Origin: Fischerella muscicola SAG 1427-1 = PCC 73103
GTDB lineage: Bacteria > Cyanobacteriota > Cyanobacteriia > Cyanobacteriales > Nostocaceae
DNA: 33,731 nucleotides
Assembly (NCBI RefSeq): GCF_000317245.1
Contig: NZ_AJLJ01000214.1
Location: forward strand, 1-33,731
Direction: 5' to 3'
Both the position numbers and the translations under genes were made by a program. The notes beneath the pieces were generated by a model. The model saw only the letters and a list, made by a program, of their open reading frames with translations. It searched no databases and was not told the origin of the DNA. This document shows, piece after piece, positions 14,586-22,826 of this stretch; the stretch's first letter is position 1, and each line of letters starts with the position of its first letter.

Positions 14586-17500
14586 ATGACTTCTCCTGTA
14601 TCGCCATCCAATACCAAAATTATCTCAGCTGCAATTGAGAAATTGCGCTCTTTTTGTCAAGAAAATATTCTCTCAAATTGGCGCTGTTTTGCTGGTGATT
14701 TGGCTGTGACTAATGTGAGTGCATCTTCCTTGTCTGAGTGGACGCCTGTTGAGATTAATTCTAAGGGAAATATTGCTTGGGCTGGGGGACAAAAAGTTTT
14801 GTGGTTAGCACAGAAGTTGGTGATTCCCCAGGATTTGCAGGGTTATGTGTTACAAGGTTTGTCTTTGCGACTGGCGTTACTTTGGTGGGCTAATTCTGCC
14901 AAAATTTATGTGAATGGGGAGTTGGTGGGTGAAGGAGATTTGTTTGATTGTTCGCCTCGAATTTTAGTTAGTCAAGCGGTAACGCCAGGGGAAGAGTTTT
15001 TTATAACTATACGTTTGGTAAGTCCGGGACATTGTGATGGGGCGTTGGTGCGATCGCTTTTAGTTTATGAATCTACTAATGAGCAATGTCCTGATCCTGG
15101 TTTTATGGCTGATGAGTTGGCGGTGACGCAGCGTTTTTTGGCAAAGTTTGCGCCTGAAAGATTGGATAGTTTGGCGGTGGTGGTAGATGAGGTAATGAAC
15201 CGCAGAGGCGCAGAGAACACAGAGGAAGAGAGGGGAGAGTTTGATAATTTCCTGTTGTCATTGCGGGACAGTTTAATTCAATCCAAAATCCAAAATCCAA
15301 AATCCAAAATTTATCTGTTGGGTCATGCTCATTTGGATATGGCGTGGTTGTGGCGTGTGAGTGAAACTTGGGAAGCGGCGCAGAATACTTTTGAGTCGGT
15401 TTTAAGGTTACAGTCAGATTTTCCGGAGTTAATTTTTTGTCATTCGACACCAGCTTTGTATGCTTGGGTGGAGGAAAATCGCCCGGATTTATTTAGGGTT
15501 ATTCAAGAAAAGGTTGCGGCGGGACTTTGGGAAGTTGTCGGTGGTTTTTGGGTGGAACCAGAATTAAATTTAATTGCTGGTGAATCGATTGTGCGGCAAT
15601 TATTGTATGGTCAACGCTATGTGCAAGCAAAGTTTGGCAAGCTGGCGAGTATAGTTTGGGTTCCTGACACTTTTGGTTTTTGTGCGACTTTGCCACAGTT
15701 TATGCAACAGTCTGGAATTGAGTATTTTGTGACGCAAAAGTTGCGGTGGAATGATACGACGAAGTTTCCTTACGGTGCTTTTTGGTGGCGTTCTCCTGAT
15801 GGTAGCGAAATACTGAGTTTGATGTCCGCGCCTGTGGGCGAAGGTATCGATCCGGTGAAAATGGCTGATTATGCGATTGAATGGCAAACTCAAACTGGGT
15901 TTACAGAATCGCTTTGGCTTCCTGGTGTCGGTGATCACGGCGGCGGCCCCACCCGTGATATGTTAGAAGTTGCCCAACGCTGGCAAAAATCCCCCCTATT
16001 TCCCCAACTAGAATTTACGACTGCTGAAAAGTACCTCCAACAACTGCAAGCAACGATTAATTCTCAACCATCAACCACTCTCCCCACTTGGAATGATGAA
16101 CTTTACCTGGAATTCCATCGTGGTTGCTATACTACCCACGGCGATCAAAAACGTTGGAATCGTCGTTGTGAAAATTTATTGTATCAAGCAGAATTGTTTG
16201 CTGCGATCGCCACTCTTAAATGTGGGGTGAGTTATCCGAAGGCGGAATTGGAAGCAGCTTGGAAGCAAGTTTTATTTAACCAGTTTCACGACATTTTGCC
16301 TGGTTCCTCAATTACTGAAGTCTACGAGGATGCTCTAGTTGAGTGGCAAGAAGTCGAAAAGGTCGGTACGGAGATATTAGAAGAATCCTTGGGAGCGCTC
16401 GCATCTCAAATTTCTTTCCCAACACCACCACAACCAGATAGTTTAGCTGTGGTTGTCTTCAATTCCCTAAATTGGCAGCGTTCTGAGGTTGTGAGCGTTG
16501 GTTTACCGTCTACCACTGCACCAAATCAGGAATGGCAGATTTACGATTATACTGGAAACAAACTAGTTTCCCAGTTGGGTGAAGCTTCCACACTGCTGTT
16601 TTTAGCAAGCGATATTCCACCTGTAGGCTACCGTGTTTTTTGGCTGTGTTCTTGCCAGGTAGAAAATGCACATAACATAACCCAGTCTGAAGATACCAAA
16701 TTAAGCTTGCAAAAGCAAGAACAATTTTCGTCAGAAAGATTGACTTTAGAAAATGAGTTTTTGCGAGTCATTATTGATGAACAAACTGGTAATTTAGCGA
16801 GTATTCTTGACAAGGTTAATCATAGAGAAGTTCTCAATCAAGCAGGCGGAAATCTATTACAAGCTTTTCAAGATAGTGGTCAATATTGGGATGCATGGAA
16901 TATTGATCCCAATTATGCCCAGCATCCTCTACCGCCAGCGAGTTTGAAATCTACCCAATGGCTAGAACAAGGGCCAGTACAATACCGTCTGCGTGTGGTA
17001 CAGCAACTTGGTCAATCAGAGTTTCGCTGTGATTACATTCTGTCAACAGGCTCATCTGTGTTGAAAATTGCTATGAAGGTAGATTGGCAAGAAGAGCATG
17101 TATTAGTGAAAGCAGCCTTTCCTCTTAATATTGAAGCAGAATTTGCTACCTACGAAATTCCCTGTGGTGCAATTGCTCGCCCTACAAAACCCGAAACTCC
17201 AGCAGAACAAGCAAAATGGGAAGTTCCCGCTTTGCGTTGGGCAGATTTGACGGCAGAAGTGAGGGACATGGGGGACAAGGAGGACAACGGGGACAAGGAG
17301 GACATGGGGGACAAGGAAGAACTTTTCACCAATCCCCTATCCCCTATTCCCTATTCCTACGGTGTGAGTTTGCTCAATGATTGTAAATATGGTTATGATG
17401 CTCAACCAAATCAATTACGGCTAACACTTTTAAGAAGTCCCAATTGGCCTGATCCTCAAGCCGATAGAGGTGTACATGAATTTACCTATGCTTTGTATCC

Positions 17501-17921
17501 CCATGCTGGTGATTGGAAATCAGCCCATACAGTCCGACGGGGGTATGAATTAAATGTACCTTTGCAAGTAATGGTGTGTCCGGTTAATCATCTTCAACCA
17601 TCCAATATTTCCCACTCCGTGAACGCAGAGGGGTTAGGGGTGAGTTTCCTAGATTTATCAGCCGAAAATTTAATCTTAATGGCATTTAAACAAGCAGAAG
17701 ATGATTCGCAAAATTTGATTTTGCGTTGTTATGAATGTCACGGAGAAACAGCCGAATTGTCTTTACAGAATGATGTGGGACTGATTTTGGAGGAATCTGT
17801 GGATTTGTTGGAGCGTTCTTTGTCTACTGCTGAATTTTCAGCTACAGCTATTGAGCAAAAATTCAATATTCAACCTTGGAAAATAATTAATTTGAAGTTG
17901 AGTGTAAGTCCTATAAATTAG
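14586..17921 (+). CDS. Alpha-mannosidase, glycoside hydrolase family 38
   Basis: This large (1111-residue) Zn-dependent retaining glycosidase cleaves alpha-mannosides. An N-terminal beta domain (about 30-165) precedes the GH38 catalytic domain: HAHLDMAWLW (247-256; H249 and D251 as zinc ligands), VPDTFGF (D361, catalytic nucleophile), GCYTTHGDQKRWNRRCENLL and the FHDILPGSSI zinc histidine. C-terminal beta-sandwich domains follow. There is no signal peptide, so it is cytoplasmic, as in other bacterial GH38 enzymes that trim oligosaccharides. Two segments are intergenic repeats read in frame: residues about 205-242 (NRRGAENTEEERGE and SKIQNPKSKI) and about 893-925 (DMGDKEDNGDKEDMGDKEE, NPLSPIPYS). 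Both keep the frame. The ATG follows CCAAAAT heptamers with no Shine-Dalgarno. Confidence 0.93.
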   Translation: MTSPVSPSNTKIISAAIEKLRSFCQENILSNWRCFAGDLAVTNVSASSLSEWTPVEINSKGNIAWAGGQKVLWLAQKLVIPQDLQGYVLQGLSLRLALLWWANSAKIYVNGELVGEGDLFDCSPRILVSQAVTPGEEFFITIRLVSPGHCDGALVRSLLVYESTNEQCPDPGFMADELAVTQRFLAKFAPERLDSLAVVVDEVMNRRGAENTEEERGEFDNFLLSLRDSLIQSKIQNPKSKIYLLGHAHLDMAWLWRVSETWEAAQNTFESVLRLQSDFPELIFCHSTPALYAWVEENRPDLFRVIQEKVAAGLWEVVGGFWVEPELNLIAGESIVRQLLYGQRYVQAKFGKLASIVWVPDTFGFCATLPQFMQQSGIEYFVTQKLRWNDTTKFPYGAFWWRSPDGSEILSLMSAPVGEGIDPVKMADYAIEWQTQTGFTESLWLPGVGDHGGGPTRDMLEVAQRWQKSPLFPQLEFTTAEKYLQQLQATINSQPSTTLPTWNDELYLEFHRGCYTTHGDQKRWNRRCENLLYQAELFAAIATLKCGVSYPKAELEAAWKQVLFNQFHDILPGSSITEVYEDALVEWQEVEKVGTEILEESLGALASQISFPTPPQPDSLAVVVFNSLNWQRSEVVSVGLPSTTAPNQEWQIYDYTGNKLVSQLGEASTLLFLASDIPPVGYRVFWLCSCQVENAHNITQSEDTKLSLQKQEQFSSERLTLENEFLRVIIDEQTGNLASILDKVNHREVLNQAGGNLLQAFQDSGQYWDAWNIDPNYAQHPLPPASLKSTQWLEQGPVQYRLRVVQQLGQSEFRCDYILSTGSSVLKIAMKVDWQEEHVLVKAAFPLNIEAEFATYEIPCGAIARPTKPETPAEQAKWEVPALRWADLTAEVRDMGDKEDNGDKEDMGDKEELFTNPLSPIPYSYGVSLLNDCKYGYDAQPNQLRLTLLRSPNWPDPQADRGVHEFTYALYPHAGDWKSAHTVRRGYELNVPLQVMVCPVNHLQPSNISHSVNAEGLGVSFLDLSAENLILMAFKQAEDDSQNLILRCYECHGETAELSLQNDVGLILEESVDLLERSLSTAEFSATAIEQKFNIQPWKIINLKLSVSPIN
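15198..15233. repeat. Intergenic-type repeat inside the mannosidase CDS (CCGCAGAGGCGCAGAG)
   Basis: The 36-bp block AACCGCAGAGGCGCAGAG followed by AACACAGAGGAAGAGAGG is a purine-rich repeat I recognise as an intergenic element of Nostocales genomes. Here it is translated as NRRGAENTEEER. The recognition is from memory. Confidence 0.6.
15283..15310. repeat. Tandem heptamer (CCAAAAT) x4 inside the mannosidase CDS
   Basis: Four exact copies of the heptamer found at 3021 and 14562 are read as IQSKIQNPKSKI, immediately before the catalytic HAHLD motif. Three heptamers make 21 nt, so arrays in multiples of three keep the frame. Confidence 0.9.
17263..17357. repeat. GGGGACAAGGAGGACA-type tandem repeat inside the mannosidase CDS
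   Basis: Repeated GGGGGACAAGG/GGAGGACA units (17263-17316) are followed by CCCCTATTCCCTATTCC units (17329-17357). The same unit in reverse complement forms the intergenic array at 30205-30345. Confidence 0.75.
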
Positions 17922-17972
17922 ACATTTCAGAGTATAAATTTGGAAAATGAAAATTTCTTTGTGTCTTAGTGT

Positions 17973-18050
17973 CTTGGTGAGTCCACTTGCCGCCTTGGAC
18001 GCCACGTGCTACAAGCCGGGGGCTGGTCTCACCAAGGCACTAAGACGAAA
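17973..18050. repeat. Interrupted inverted repeat GTCTTAGTGTCTTGGTGAG
   Basis: GTGTCTTAGTGTCTTGGTGAG (about 17960-17980) is inverted as CTCACCAAGGCACTAAGAC (about 18031-18049). About 50 nt between them contain CCACTTGCCGCCTTGGACGC and a CACGTGCTACAAGCC stretch. It is non-coding and looks like one more mobile intergenic repeat carrying an insert. Confidence 0.5.
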
Positions 18051-18053
18051 CCT

Positions 18054-18088
18054 AAAACCCCTACAATCTGCAAAAACTGTAGGGGTTT
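18054..18088 (-). terminator. Terminator downstream of tRNA-fMet
   Basis: The perfect stem AAACCCCTACA/TGTAGGGGTTT has a 13-nt loop and, on the minus strand, begins 6 nt after the encoded CCA of the initiator tRNA. Confidence 0.7.
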
Positions 18089-18093
18089 AGATT

Positions 18094-18170
<77 letters not shown>

Positions 18171-18216
18171 TCGCTTTGTCTTCCCTAATATAACACTATA
18201 TTTAAAAAATGTGCAA

Positions 18217-19170
18217 CTACAAAAAAGATAATTCTCCAATTACTTCTAAACGCTTGTATTTACCGAGGTTCATAAATTTTTCTGATAAGGCTTGGGCAAC
18301 ACTAGGACTAATCCAGCCCATCTGTTGAAGTAGGTGAATTGCAGCAGCATATTTTGCTCGCTTGGCTCCATCTATGACTTTAATTGCTAGTCCCATGCCT
18401 TCACCAAGTCTACTAATGCATTGCACTCCTTCAGCACCAGATTTACTTACCAGTTCTCCTGGAGTTAAACGCATCAGTTCGGTGTCAAATTCTCCATCTC
18501 CTGCTATCATTGCGGGGTGGTGAGTCATGGCTCGGACTATGCGCTCCATATCTAAATTACTGCGGGAAGCTAGTTGAGCATATAAGTATCCCATTTGCGC
18601 GAGTTGCATGAGATAGGTAGGAGCGCCACAGTCATCATGAGCGCTGATAAATTCTTCCGCTGGCATTTTTAGCAATTCTGCTACTTTGGTAATAATCAGC
18701 TGCTGTACAGGGTGTTTGCGCTGCAAATAGTTGTTTAAAGACCAATTACACTGCTGACATACAGCTAACATCCCGGCGTGTTTACCGGAGCAATTGTATT
18801 CTAGGGGACTACGCTTGCCTTCAGGAGTTGGACATTGCAAAGCCGAAGGGTCAATATCAGCCCGCCAGAGAATATTAAATACTTGCCTGACTTGTTGAAT
18901 TGTGCCTTTATGGGAACTAATGATAATTGCTAAGTCGCGATCGCTCAAATCATAACGTTCTAATGTCCCTGTTGTAGTGACAGCCAGAGCCTGAAATGGT
19001 TTGAGGGCTGAACGCACAAAAGTGGCGGTTTCAGCATTCCCAGCAACCGACAGCACTCGTCCTCTTTCGTCGCATACGACAGCTTGGACTATATGCTTTG
19101 ATTCTATAATGCCTTCGCGCAGTAATCTAACTTCTAATGTGGCGGCTTGGGTTCGTTTTCCCATTGTCAT
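18217..19170 (-). CDS. L-asparaginase, Rhizobium etli/ReAV-like family
   Basis: The 317 residues match the Asparaginase_II family (PF06089-type), unrelated to bacterial AnsA/AnsB. Visible conserved segments are ATFVRSALKPFQALA (SxxK-like), IISSHKGT, LEYNCSGKHAGMLAVC, SAHDDCGAPTYLM (cysteine zinc-site region), HHPAMIAGDGEFDTELM and GELVSKSGAEGVQC. The SKSGAEG and NCSGKHA motifs carry the active-site Ser/Lys pairs of this group. It would hydrolyse asparagine to aspartate and ammonia in the cytoplasm; there is no signal peptide. It lies after CGLD27 in the same orientation, 151 nt away with a GACGCG hairpin between, so co-transcription is uncertain. Start at 19170 or 19164 (two close ATGs). Confidence 0.88.
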   Translation of the reverse strand: MTMGKRTQAATLEVRLLREGIIESKHIVQAVVCDERGRVLSVAGNAETATFVRSALKPFQALAVTTTGTLERYDLSDRDLAIIISSHKGTIQQVRQVFNILWRADIDPSALQCPTPEGKRSPLEYNCSGKHAGMLAVCQQCNWSLNNYLQRKHPVQQLIITKVAELLKMPAEEFISAHDDCGAPTYLMQLAQMGYLYAQLASRSNLDMERIVRAMTHHPAMIAGDGEFDTELMRLTPGELVSKSGAEGVQCISRLGEGMGLAIKVIDGAKRAKYAAAIHLLQQMGWISPSVAQALSEKFMNLGKYKRLEVIGELSFL

Positions 19171-19206
19171 GGGTCGTTATCTATGGTGATTTTGTTATAG
19201 GTTATT

Positions 19207-19320
19207 AGACGCGATGAATCGCGTCTGTACAATAGTTATTAGTCATTAGTCATTTGTCAATTGTCTATAGTCAATAGTACAGATATTTCAAATTGATTAT
19301 TGACCCTTGACAAATGACTA
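19207..19320. repeat. GACGCG hairpin followed by TTGAC-type repeats
   Basis: AGACGCGAT/ATCGCGTCT (19207-19226) is a near-perfect palindrome with a 2-nt centre. It is followed by ATTAGTCATTAGTCATTTGT and inverted ACCCTTGACAAATGACTA units. It separates the CGLD27 and asparaginase genes. The same units occur at 22740-22822 and 25890-26045. Confidence 0.6.
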
Positions 19321-19321
19321 T

Positions 19322-19822
19322 TTAAACTAAGTGCCAAACTATCGTACCAACAACGAAGGACACAGCCAAGCCAACAAAGGTAATTTGTAACCGTTTGACA
19401 ATTGGTTTAATTTCATAGCTCACAATCAAGCGATCGCGATTTAATATTTCTGGTGGTTTTGTCCAAGTTTGGCCGTCATACCAGCCCGATTCTTCATAAA
19501 AAATGATTGGACTAGCAAGGCGATCGCGTACATAAGACCAGCCCAAGTATAAGCGTAGCAGTACTAGTACTACGCCGATACTTCCTCCCGCAGCACCACA
19601 AAGAATAAACTGAATCGCATACTTGTGTGGAGTAAAGCTTGCTGCTGCTATTGGTGCTGCTACTAGCCAAGATAACCCCCATATCCAAGCGATTTTTGTG
19701 ATGTAGTCACGCCAGTTTAAGGTGCAATCGCTAAATAACCAAGAAGATTTTAACTCTTCATACTCGTTGAGTGGTTGTTGCTCAGTAGGAACTGGGCAGT
19801 TGGAGATTGAAGACTTGATCAT
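19322..19822 (-). CDS. CGLD27 family membrane protein (DUF1230/Ycf36)
   Basis: This 166-residue protein is of the green-lineage/cyanobacterial CGLD27 family: N-terminal [22 protein letters not shown], two hydrophobic segments (about 45-62 and 70-90), the signature [44 protein letters not shown], and a final membrane segment (about 148-165). Plastid and plant homologues exist; the function is tied to photosynthetic organisms and, in plants, to iron-linked responses, but the biochemistry is unknown. The start overlaps the rsfS stop by 4 nt, so the two are translationally coupled. Confidence 0.9.
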   Translation of the reverse strand: MIKSSISNCPVPTEQQPLNEYEELKSSWLFSDCTLNWRDYITKIAWIWGLSWLVAAPIAAASFTPHKYAIQFILCGAAGGSIGVVLVLLRLYLGWSYVRDRLASPIIFYEESGWYDGQTWTKPPEILNRDRLIVSYEIKPIVKRLQITFVGLAVSFVVGTIVWHLV

Positions 19823-20280
19823 GTTGATTTACCTCCACCATCGTCGGATGTTGGAAACTCGACACGTTCTGCATGACCCCAAAATGCTTCTAAATTATAA
19901 AACTCACGCTCTTTTGGCATCATGATATGGACGATTACATCGCCGTAATCTAGCACTACCCAACTTCCTTCAGATTTCCCTTCTACTCGTAAAGGAGATC
20001 TTTGCCATTCCTGTTGTACTTGGTCTTCAACTGCTTGAGCGATCGCTCTGACCTGTACTCTGGAATAGCCTGTCATGAATGCAAAGTAGTCTGCTAGATA
20101 AGATACATCTGTAACTTTGAGTACTAAGATGTCACCTGCTTTCCGGTCTGATGCTGCTTCAGCAATGGTTGCGACTACATTTGTACTGCTATCGTTGCCA
20201 TCATTTTGTGCAGCTTTTGCTACTTTTTTTTGAACAGTAAGTGATTGGAATGGAAAGTTGGCTTGGAAATAATCAGACAT
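19819..20280 (-). CDS. rsfS: Ribosome silencing factor RsfS (YbeB/Iojap)
   Basis: The 153 residues carry a non-conserved N-terminal 35 and then the RsfS domain: [50 protein letters not shown], followed by [41 protein letters not shown]. RsfS binds ribosomal protein L14 and blocks joining of the 30S and 50S subunits when nutrients are scarce. It follows yqeK at a 115-nt gap and overlaps CGLD27. The yqeK-rsfS order is common in bacteria. Confidence 0.95.
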   Translation of the reverse strand: MSDYFQANFPFQSLTVQKKVAKAAQNDGNDSSTNVVATIAEAASDRKAGDILVLKVTDVSYLADYFAFMTGYSRVQVRAIAQAVEDQVQQEWQRSPLRVEGKSEGSWVVLDYGDVIVHIMMPKEREFYNLEAFWGHAERVEFPTSDDGGGKST

Positions 20281-20395
20281 TAAACCTCAGCTGCTTTTTT
20301 GTGTCTTGACAATTTTTACAACTACTGACAAATGATCATTTAATTGCAACTGTACACGAGCTGGTTTTTTTGAATACTAACAAAAAAACGGGAAT

Positions 20396-20998
20396 CTATA
20401 CAGTTGTTGACAGAATTACCTGTTTAGTCCTTGACTTTTGCATAAACCAATTGCGGGTGGCGATCGCGCGCGGATGAATTAAATTAGGGCTTTCTAGTAA
20501 AAGAGTGAAAGTGTAATCACACGTCAGCCAAACAGCCCGTTCGAGATTTTCAAAACTTGTTTTTCTTAAAGCTTGTAACTGAGCAGAGTCACCCCGCCCT
20601 GGTTCCAGGGTATCTGCTAAAAATACGATACAAGAGAGTTGACCCATGCCTGGTCTACCCAAAGTGTGATTGGCGATCGCTTGTAATATTTCTTCATCTT
20701 TTACATTAAAAGTATCTTTGGCAACGATAGCACTCACATCTGCATGTAATAGATGGGGTGATGCTGCCAAAACCTCATCTATTTCCAATCCTGCAACTTC
20801 TGCCATCTGCAAAAGTTTTTTAGGTTGAAAATATTTTGCCAAATCATGCATTAGCCCAGCCGTGGCAGCTTTTTCTTGATCCAGATGATAATTTTCAGCT
20901 AACTCCACAGCCATTTGTTCTACCCTGAGAATGTGGTTAATCCGCGAATTCGGAACGTTCTCAGCTAACCAGGCTAAGACTTTTTGGCGCATAATCAC
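20396..20998 (-). CDS. yqeK: YqeK-type HD-domain phosphohydrolase (Ap4A hydrolase)
   Basis: The 200 residues have the HD-domain metal set: H22 (NHILRVEQMA), the HD pair in AGLMHDLAKYF (51-52), the histidines in SPHLLHADV, and IANHTLGRPGMG with the later D of VFLADTLEPGRG. YqeK enzymes hydrolyse diadenosine tetraphosphate symmetrically to two ADP, limiting this stress nucleotide. The gene is first in the yqeK-rsfS-CGLD27 run and divergent from tRNA-Val (216-bp gap). Confidence 0.9.
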   Translation of the reverse strand: MIMRQKVLAWLAENVPNSRINHILRVEQMAVELAENYHLDQEKAATAGLMHDLAKYFQPKKLLQMAEVAGLEIDEVLAASPHLLHADVSAIVAKDTFNVKDEEILQAIANHTLGRPGMGQLSCIVFLADTLEPGRGDSAQLQALRKTSFENLERAVWLTCDYTFTLLLESPNLIHPRAIATRNWFMQKSRTKQVILSTTV

Positions 20999-21173
20999 TT
21001 AATACCCAACTAGAGGATTGTGGCAATCAAAATAAAAACATTTCAAAAGTATAGATACCCTTATTGTAACGAATCTCGTCAGTCCTCACTTTCAGGACAA
21101 GGGGTAAGAAATCGCCTTGAGTAAAATAATTGGATGATTTATTTTTTAGAGTTCCCTAATTTGTCTGCAAAAC

Positions 21174-21203
21174 TTGCTTTCAGTAAAAAATTTATGTTAT
21201 ACT
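21174..21203 (+). promoter_or_regulatory. Sigma-70-type promoter of tRNA-Val
   Basis: A -35 box TTGCTT (21174-21179) is separated by 18 nt from a -10 box TATACT (21198-21203). Transcription would start within a few bases of the tRNA 5' end at 21215. Confidence 0.55.
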
Positions 21204-21214
21204 CGCAAAAGTGC

Positions 21215-21288
<74 letters not shown>

Positions 21289-21658
21289 TTAGTTAGGGTC
21301 AATTGCCAAATTGTTTGACAGCTTGACTTCCAATATTTTCGATGCAGTTAAGTATGTGATCGCTCTTAACTATATTGAGTATAAGGGAAAGGGTGAGGCG
21401 ATCACTTAAACATATACTCCCAAGGTGGCTTTTTAAGGCGAGATTGAAGCTAATATGCTGTGGTTGATAGTTGATATCTAAAGTAATGCCTAAGAAAATC
21501 AGGGATTTAAAACAATAGCTACACCAAGTTGCACTTCCACACAGTTACCAAAAGAGTAGGGGAAAAGGCAAGCAACGCTCGCCTCTTCCTCTACTGCATG
21601 ATGCTCATTCTTATGTAGTAGATTTATTGACTTCTAACTTGTTTCTCATAGTCAGTAA
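21289..21658. other. 370-bp region between tRNA-Val and cysK
   Basis: The only clear structure is the hairpin at 21556-21594, annotated separately as the cysK terminator. The rest is A+T rich with no open frame of note. Confidence 0.5.
21556..21594 (-). terminator. Terminator-like hairpin after cysK
   Basis: GTAGGGGAAAAGGC (21556-21569) pairs with GCCTCTTCCTCTAC (21581-21594), with one wobble and one mismatch. On the minus strand it is followed by TCTTTT and lies 65 nt beyond the cysK stop. Confidence 0.5.
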
Positions 21659-22621
21659 TTACACTTTCTGCAACCACTCAGTTTCTTGTGGTTCTTGGAA
21701 GAGTGATGTACTCAAGTAGCGTTCACCGAAACTAGGCTGAATCATCACAATTAATTTACCTTCATTTTCTGGACGCTTCGCCACTTGAATCGCTGCATAC
21801 AAAGCCGCACCAGCAGAAATACCTGATAACAAGCCTTCTTCTCTCGCTAAACGACGACCATAGGAAATCGATTGCTCATCTGTGACTTGAATTACTTCAT
21901 CCACTAAATCTGGGCGGTAAATATCTGGAACAAATCCAGCACCGATACCTTGAATTTTATGCGGGCCGGGTAGACCTCCGGCTAATACAGGACTGTTAGC
22001 TGGTTCCACTGCGATCGCTTGAAAACTTGGTTTACGTTGTTTGATTACTTCCGCTACACCAGTAATTGTTCCACCAGTACCAACTCCCGCCACCACAATA
22101 TCTACCTGTCCATCAGTATCTTGCCAAATTTCTTCGGCTGTGGTTTCTCGATGCACCTTGGGATTGGCAGGATTACGAAACTGCTGTAACATCCGAGCAT
22201 TAGGTGTTTGTGCCACTATCTGTTCAGCCCGAGCGATCGCACCCCGCATTCCTTCTACTCCTGGCGTTAACACCAGTTTTGCACCATAAGCTCTCAGCAT
22301 AGCTTGTCTTTCTTTACTCATGGTGTCAGGCATCGTCAAAATTAAATCATAGCCCTTAGCGGCTGCCACCATCGCCAAAGCAATACCTGTATTCCCAGAA
22401 GTCGGCTCTACTAAAATATTCTGTCCTGGTTTGATCCAGCCTGCTGCTTCCGCAGTTTCCACCATACTCACCCCAATTCTGTCTTTTACAGATGCAGCAG
22501 GATTCATACTTTCTAACTTCACCACAATCTGAGCTACTGCTCCCGAACTTTGGGGAATTCTATTTAACCGAACTAAAGGAGTTCTTCCCACCAATTGTGT
22601 AATATCGTCAGCAATCCGCAT
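21659..22621 (-). CDS. cysK: Cysteine synthase A (O-acetylserine sulfhydrylase)
   Basis: The 320 residues form a full-length fold-type II PLP enzyme. The PLP lysine is K46 in [11 protein letters not shown], the phosphate loop is [10 protein letters not shown], and the substrate loop is [12 protein letters not shown]. Also seen are [13 protein letters not shown] at the N-terminus and [11 protein letters not shown] near the C-terminus, where the PLP N1-contacting serine lies. It makes L-cysteine from O-acetylserine and sulfide in the cytoplasm. The ATG is preceded by AAAAGGAAAATTTAG. It is monocistronic. The exact paralogue (cysK versus cysM-like) cannot be settled by eye, but the motifs fit CysK. 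Confidence 0.93.
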   Translation of the reverse strand: MRIADDITQLVGRTPLVRLNRIPQSSGAVAQIVVKLESMNPAASVKDRIGVSMVETAEAAGWIKPGQNILVEPTSGNTGIALAMVAAAKGYDLILTMPDTMSKERQAMLRAYGAKLVLTPGVEGMRGAIARAEQIVAQTPNARMLQQFRNPANPKVHRETTAEEIWQDTDGQVDIVVAGVGTGGTITGVAEVIKQRKPSFQAIAVEPANSPVLAGGLPGPHKIQGIGAGFVPDIYRPDLVDEVIQVTDEQSISYGRRLAREEGLLSGISAGAALYAAIQVAKRPENEGKLIVMIQPSFGERYLSTSLFQEPQETEWLQKV

Positions 22622-22739
22622 CTAAATTTTCCTTTTTAGCTACAAAATACATCTAAAAAGAGGTACTTTTAGTGATCTAAAGTCTGTATTCAATATACTA
22701 CTGTTAGTCGGTAGGATATTAGCCTTTTTATTAATAAAC

Positions 22740-22822
22740 CAAAATTTCAGTAAGTTAGGGTCAATGGTCATTTGTCATTGGTAAAAAACTATTGACTCTG
22801 GACGATTGACCCTTGACTATAT
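22740..22822. repeat. TTGAC/GTCAA-type repeats before the metallophosphoesterase
   Basis: Units such as GTTAGGGTCAATGGTCATTT, ATTGACTCTGGACGATTGAC and CCCTTGACTAT form most of the 5' leader and end 5 nt before the ATG at 22827. They resemble the units at 19235-19320 and 25890-26045. Confidence 0.6.
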
Positions 22823-22826
22823 AATT

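Noticed and set aside
15103..15450. Minus-strand ORFs inside the mannosidase gene
   Set aside because: They are shadows of a clear GH38 coding sequence; their translations show only repeat-derived low-complexity sequence.
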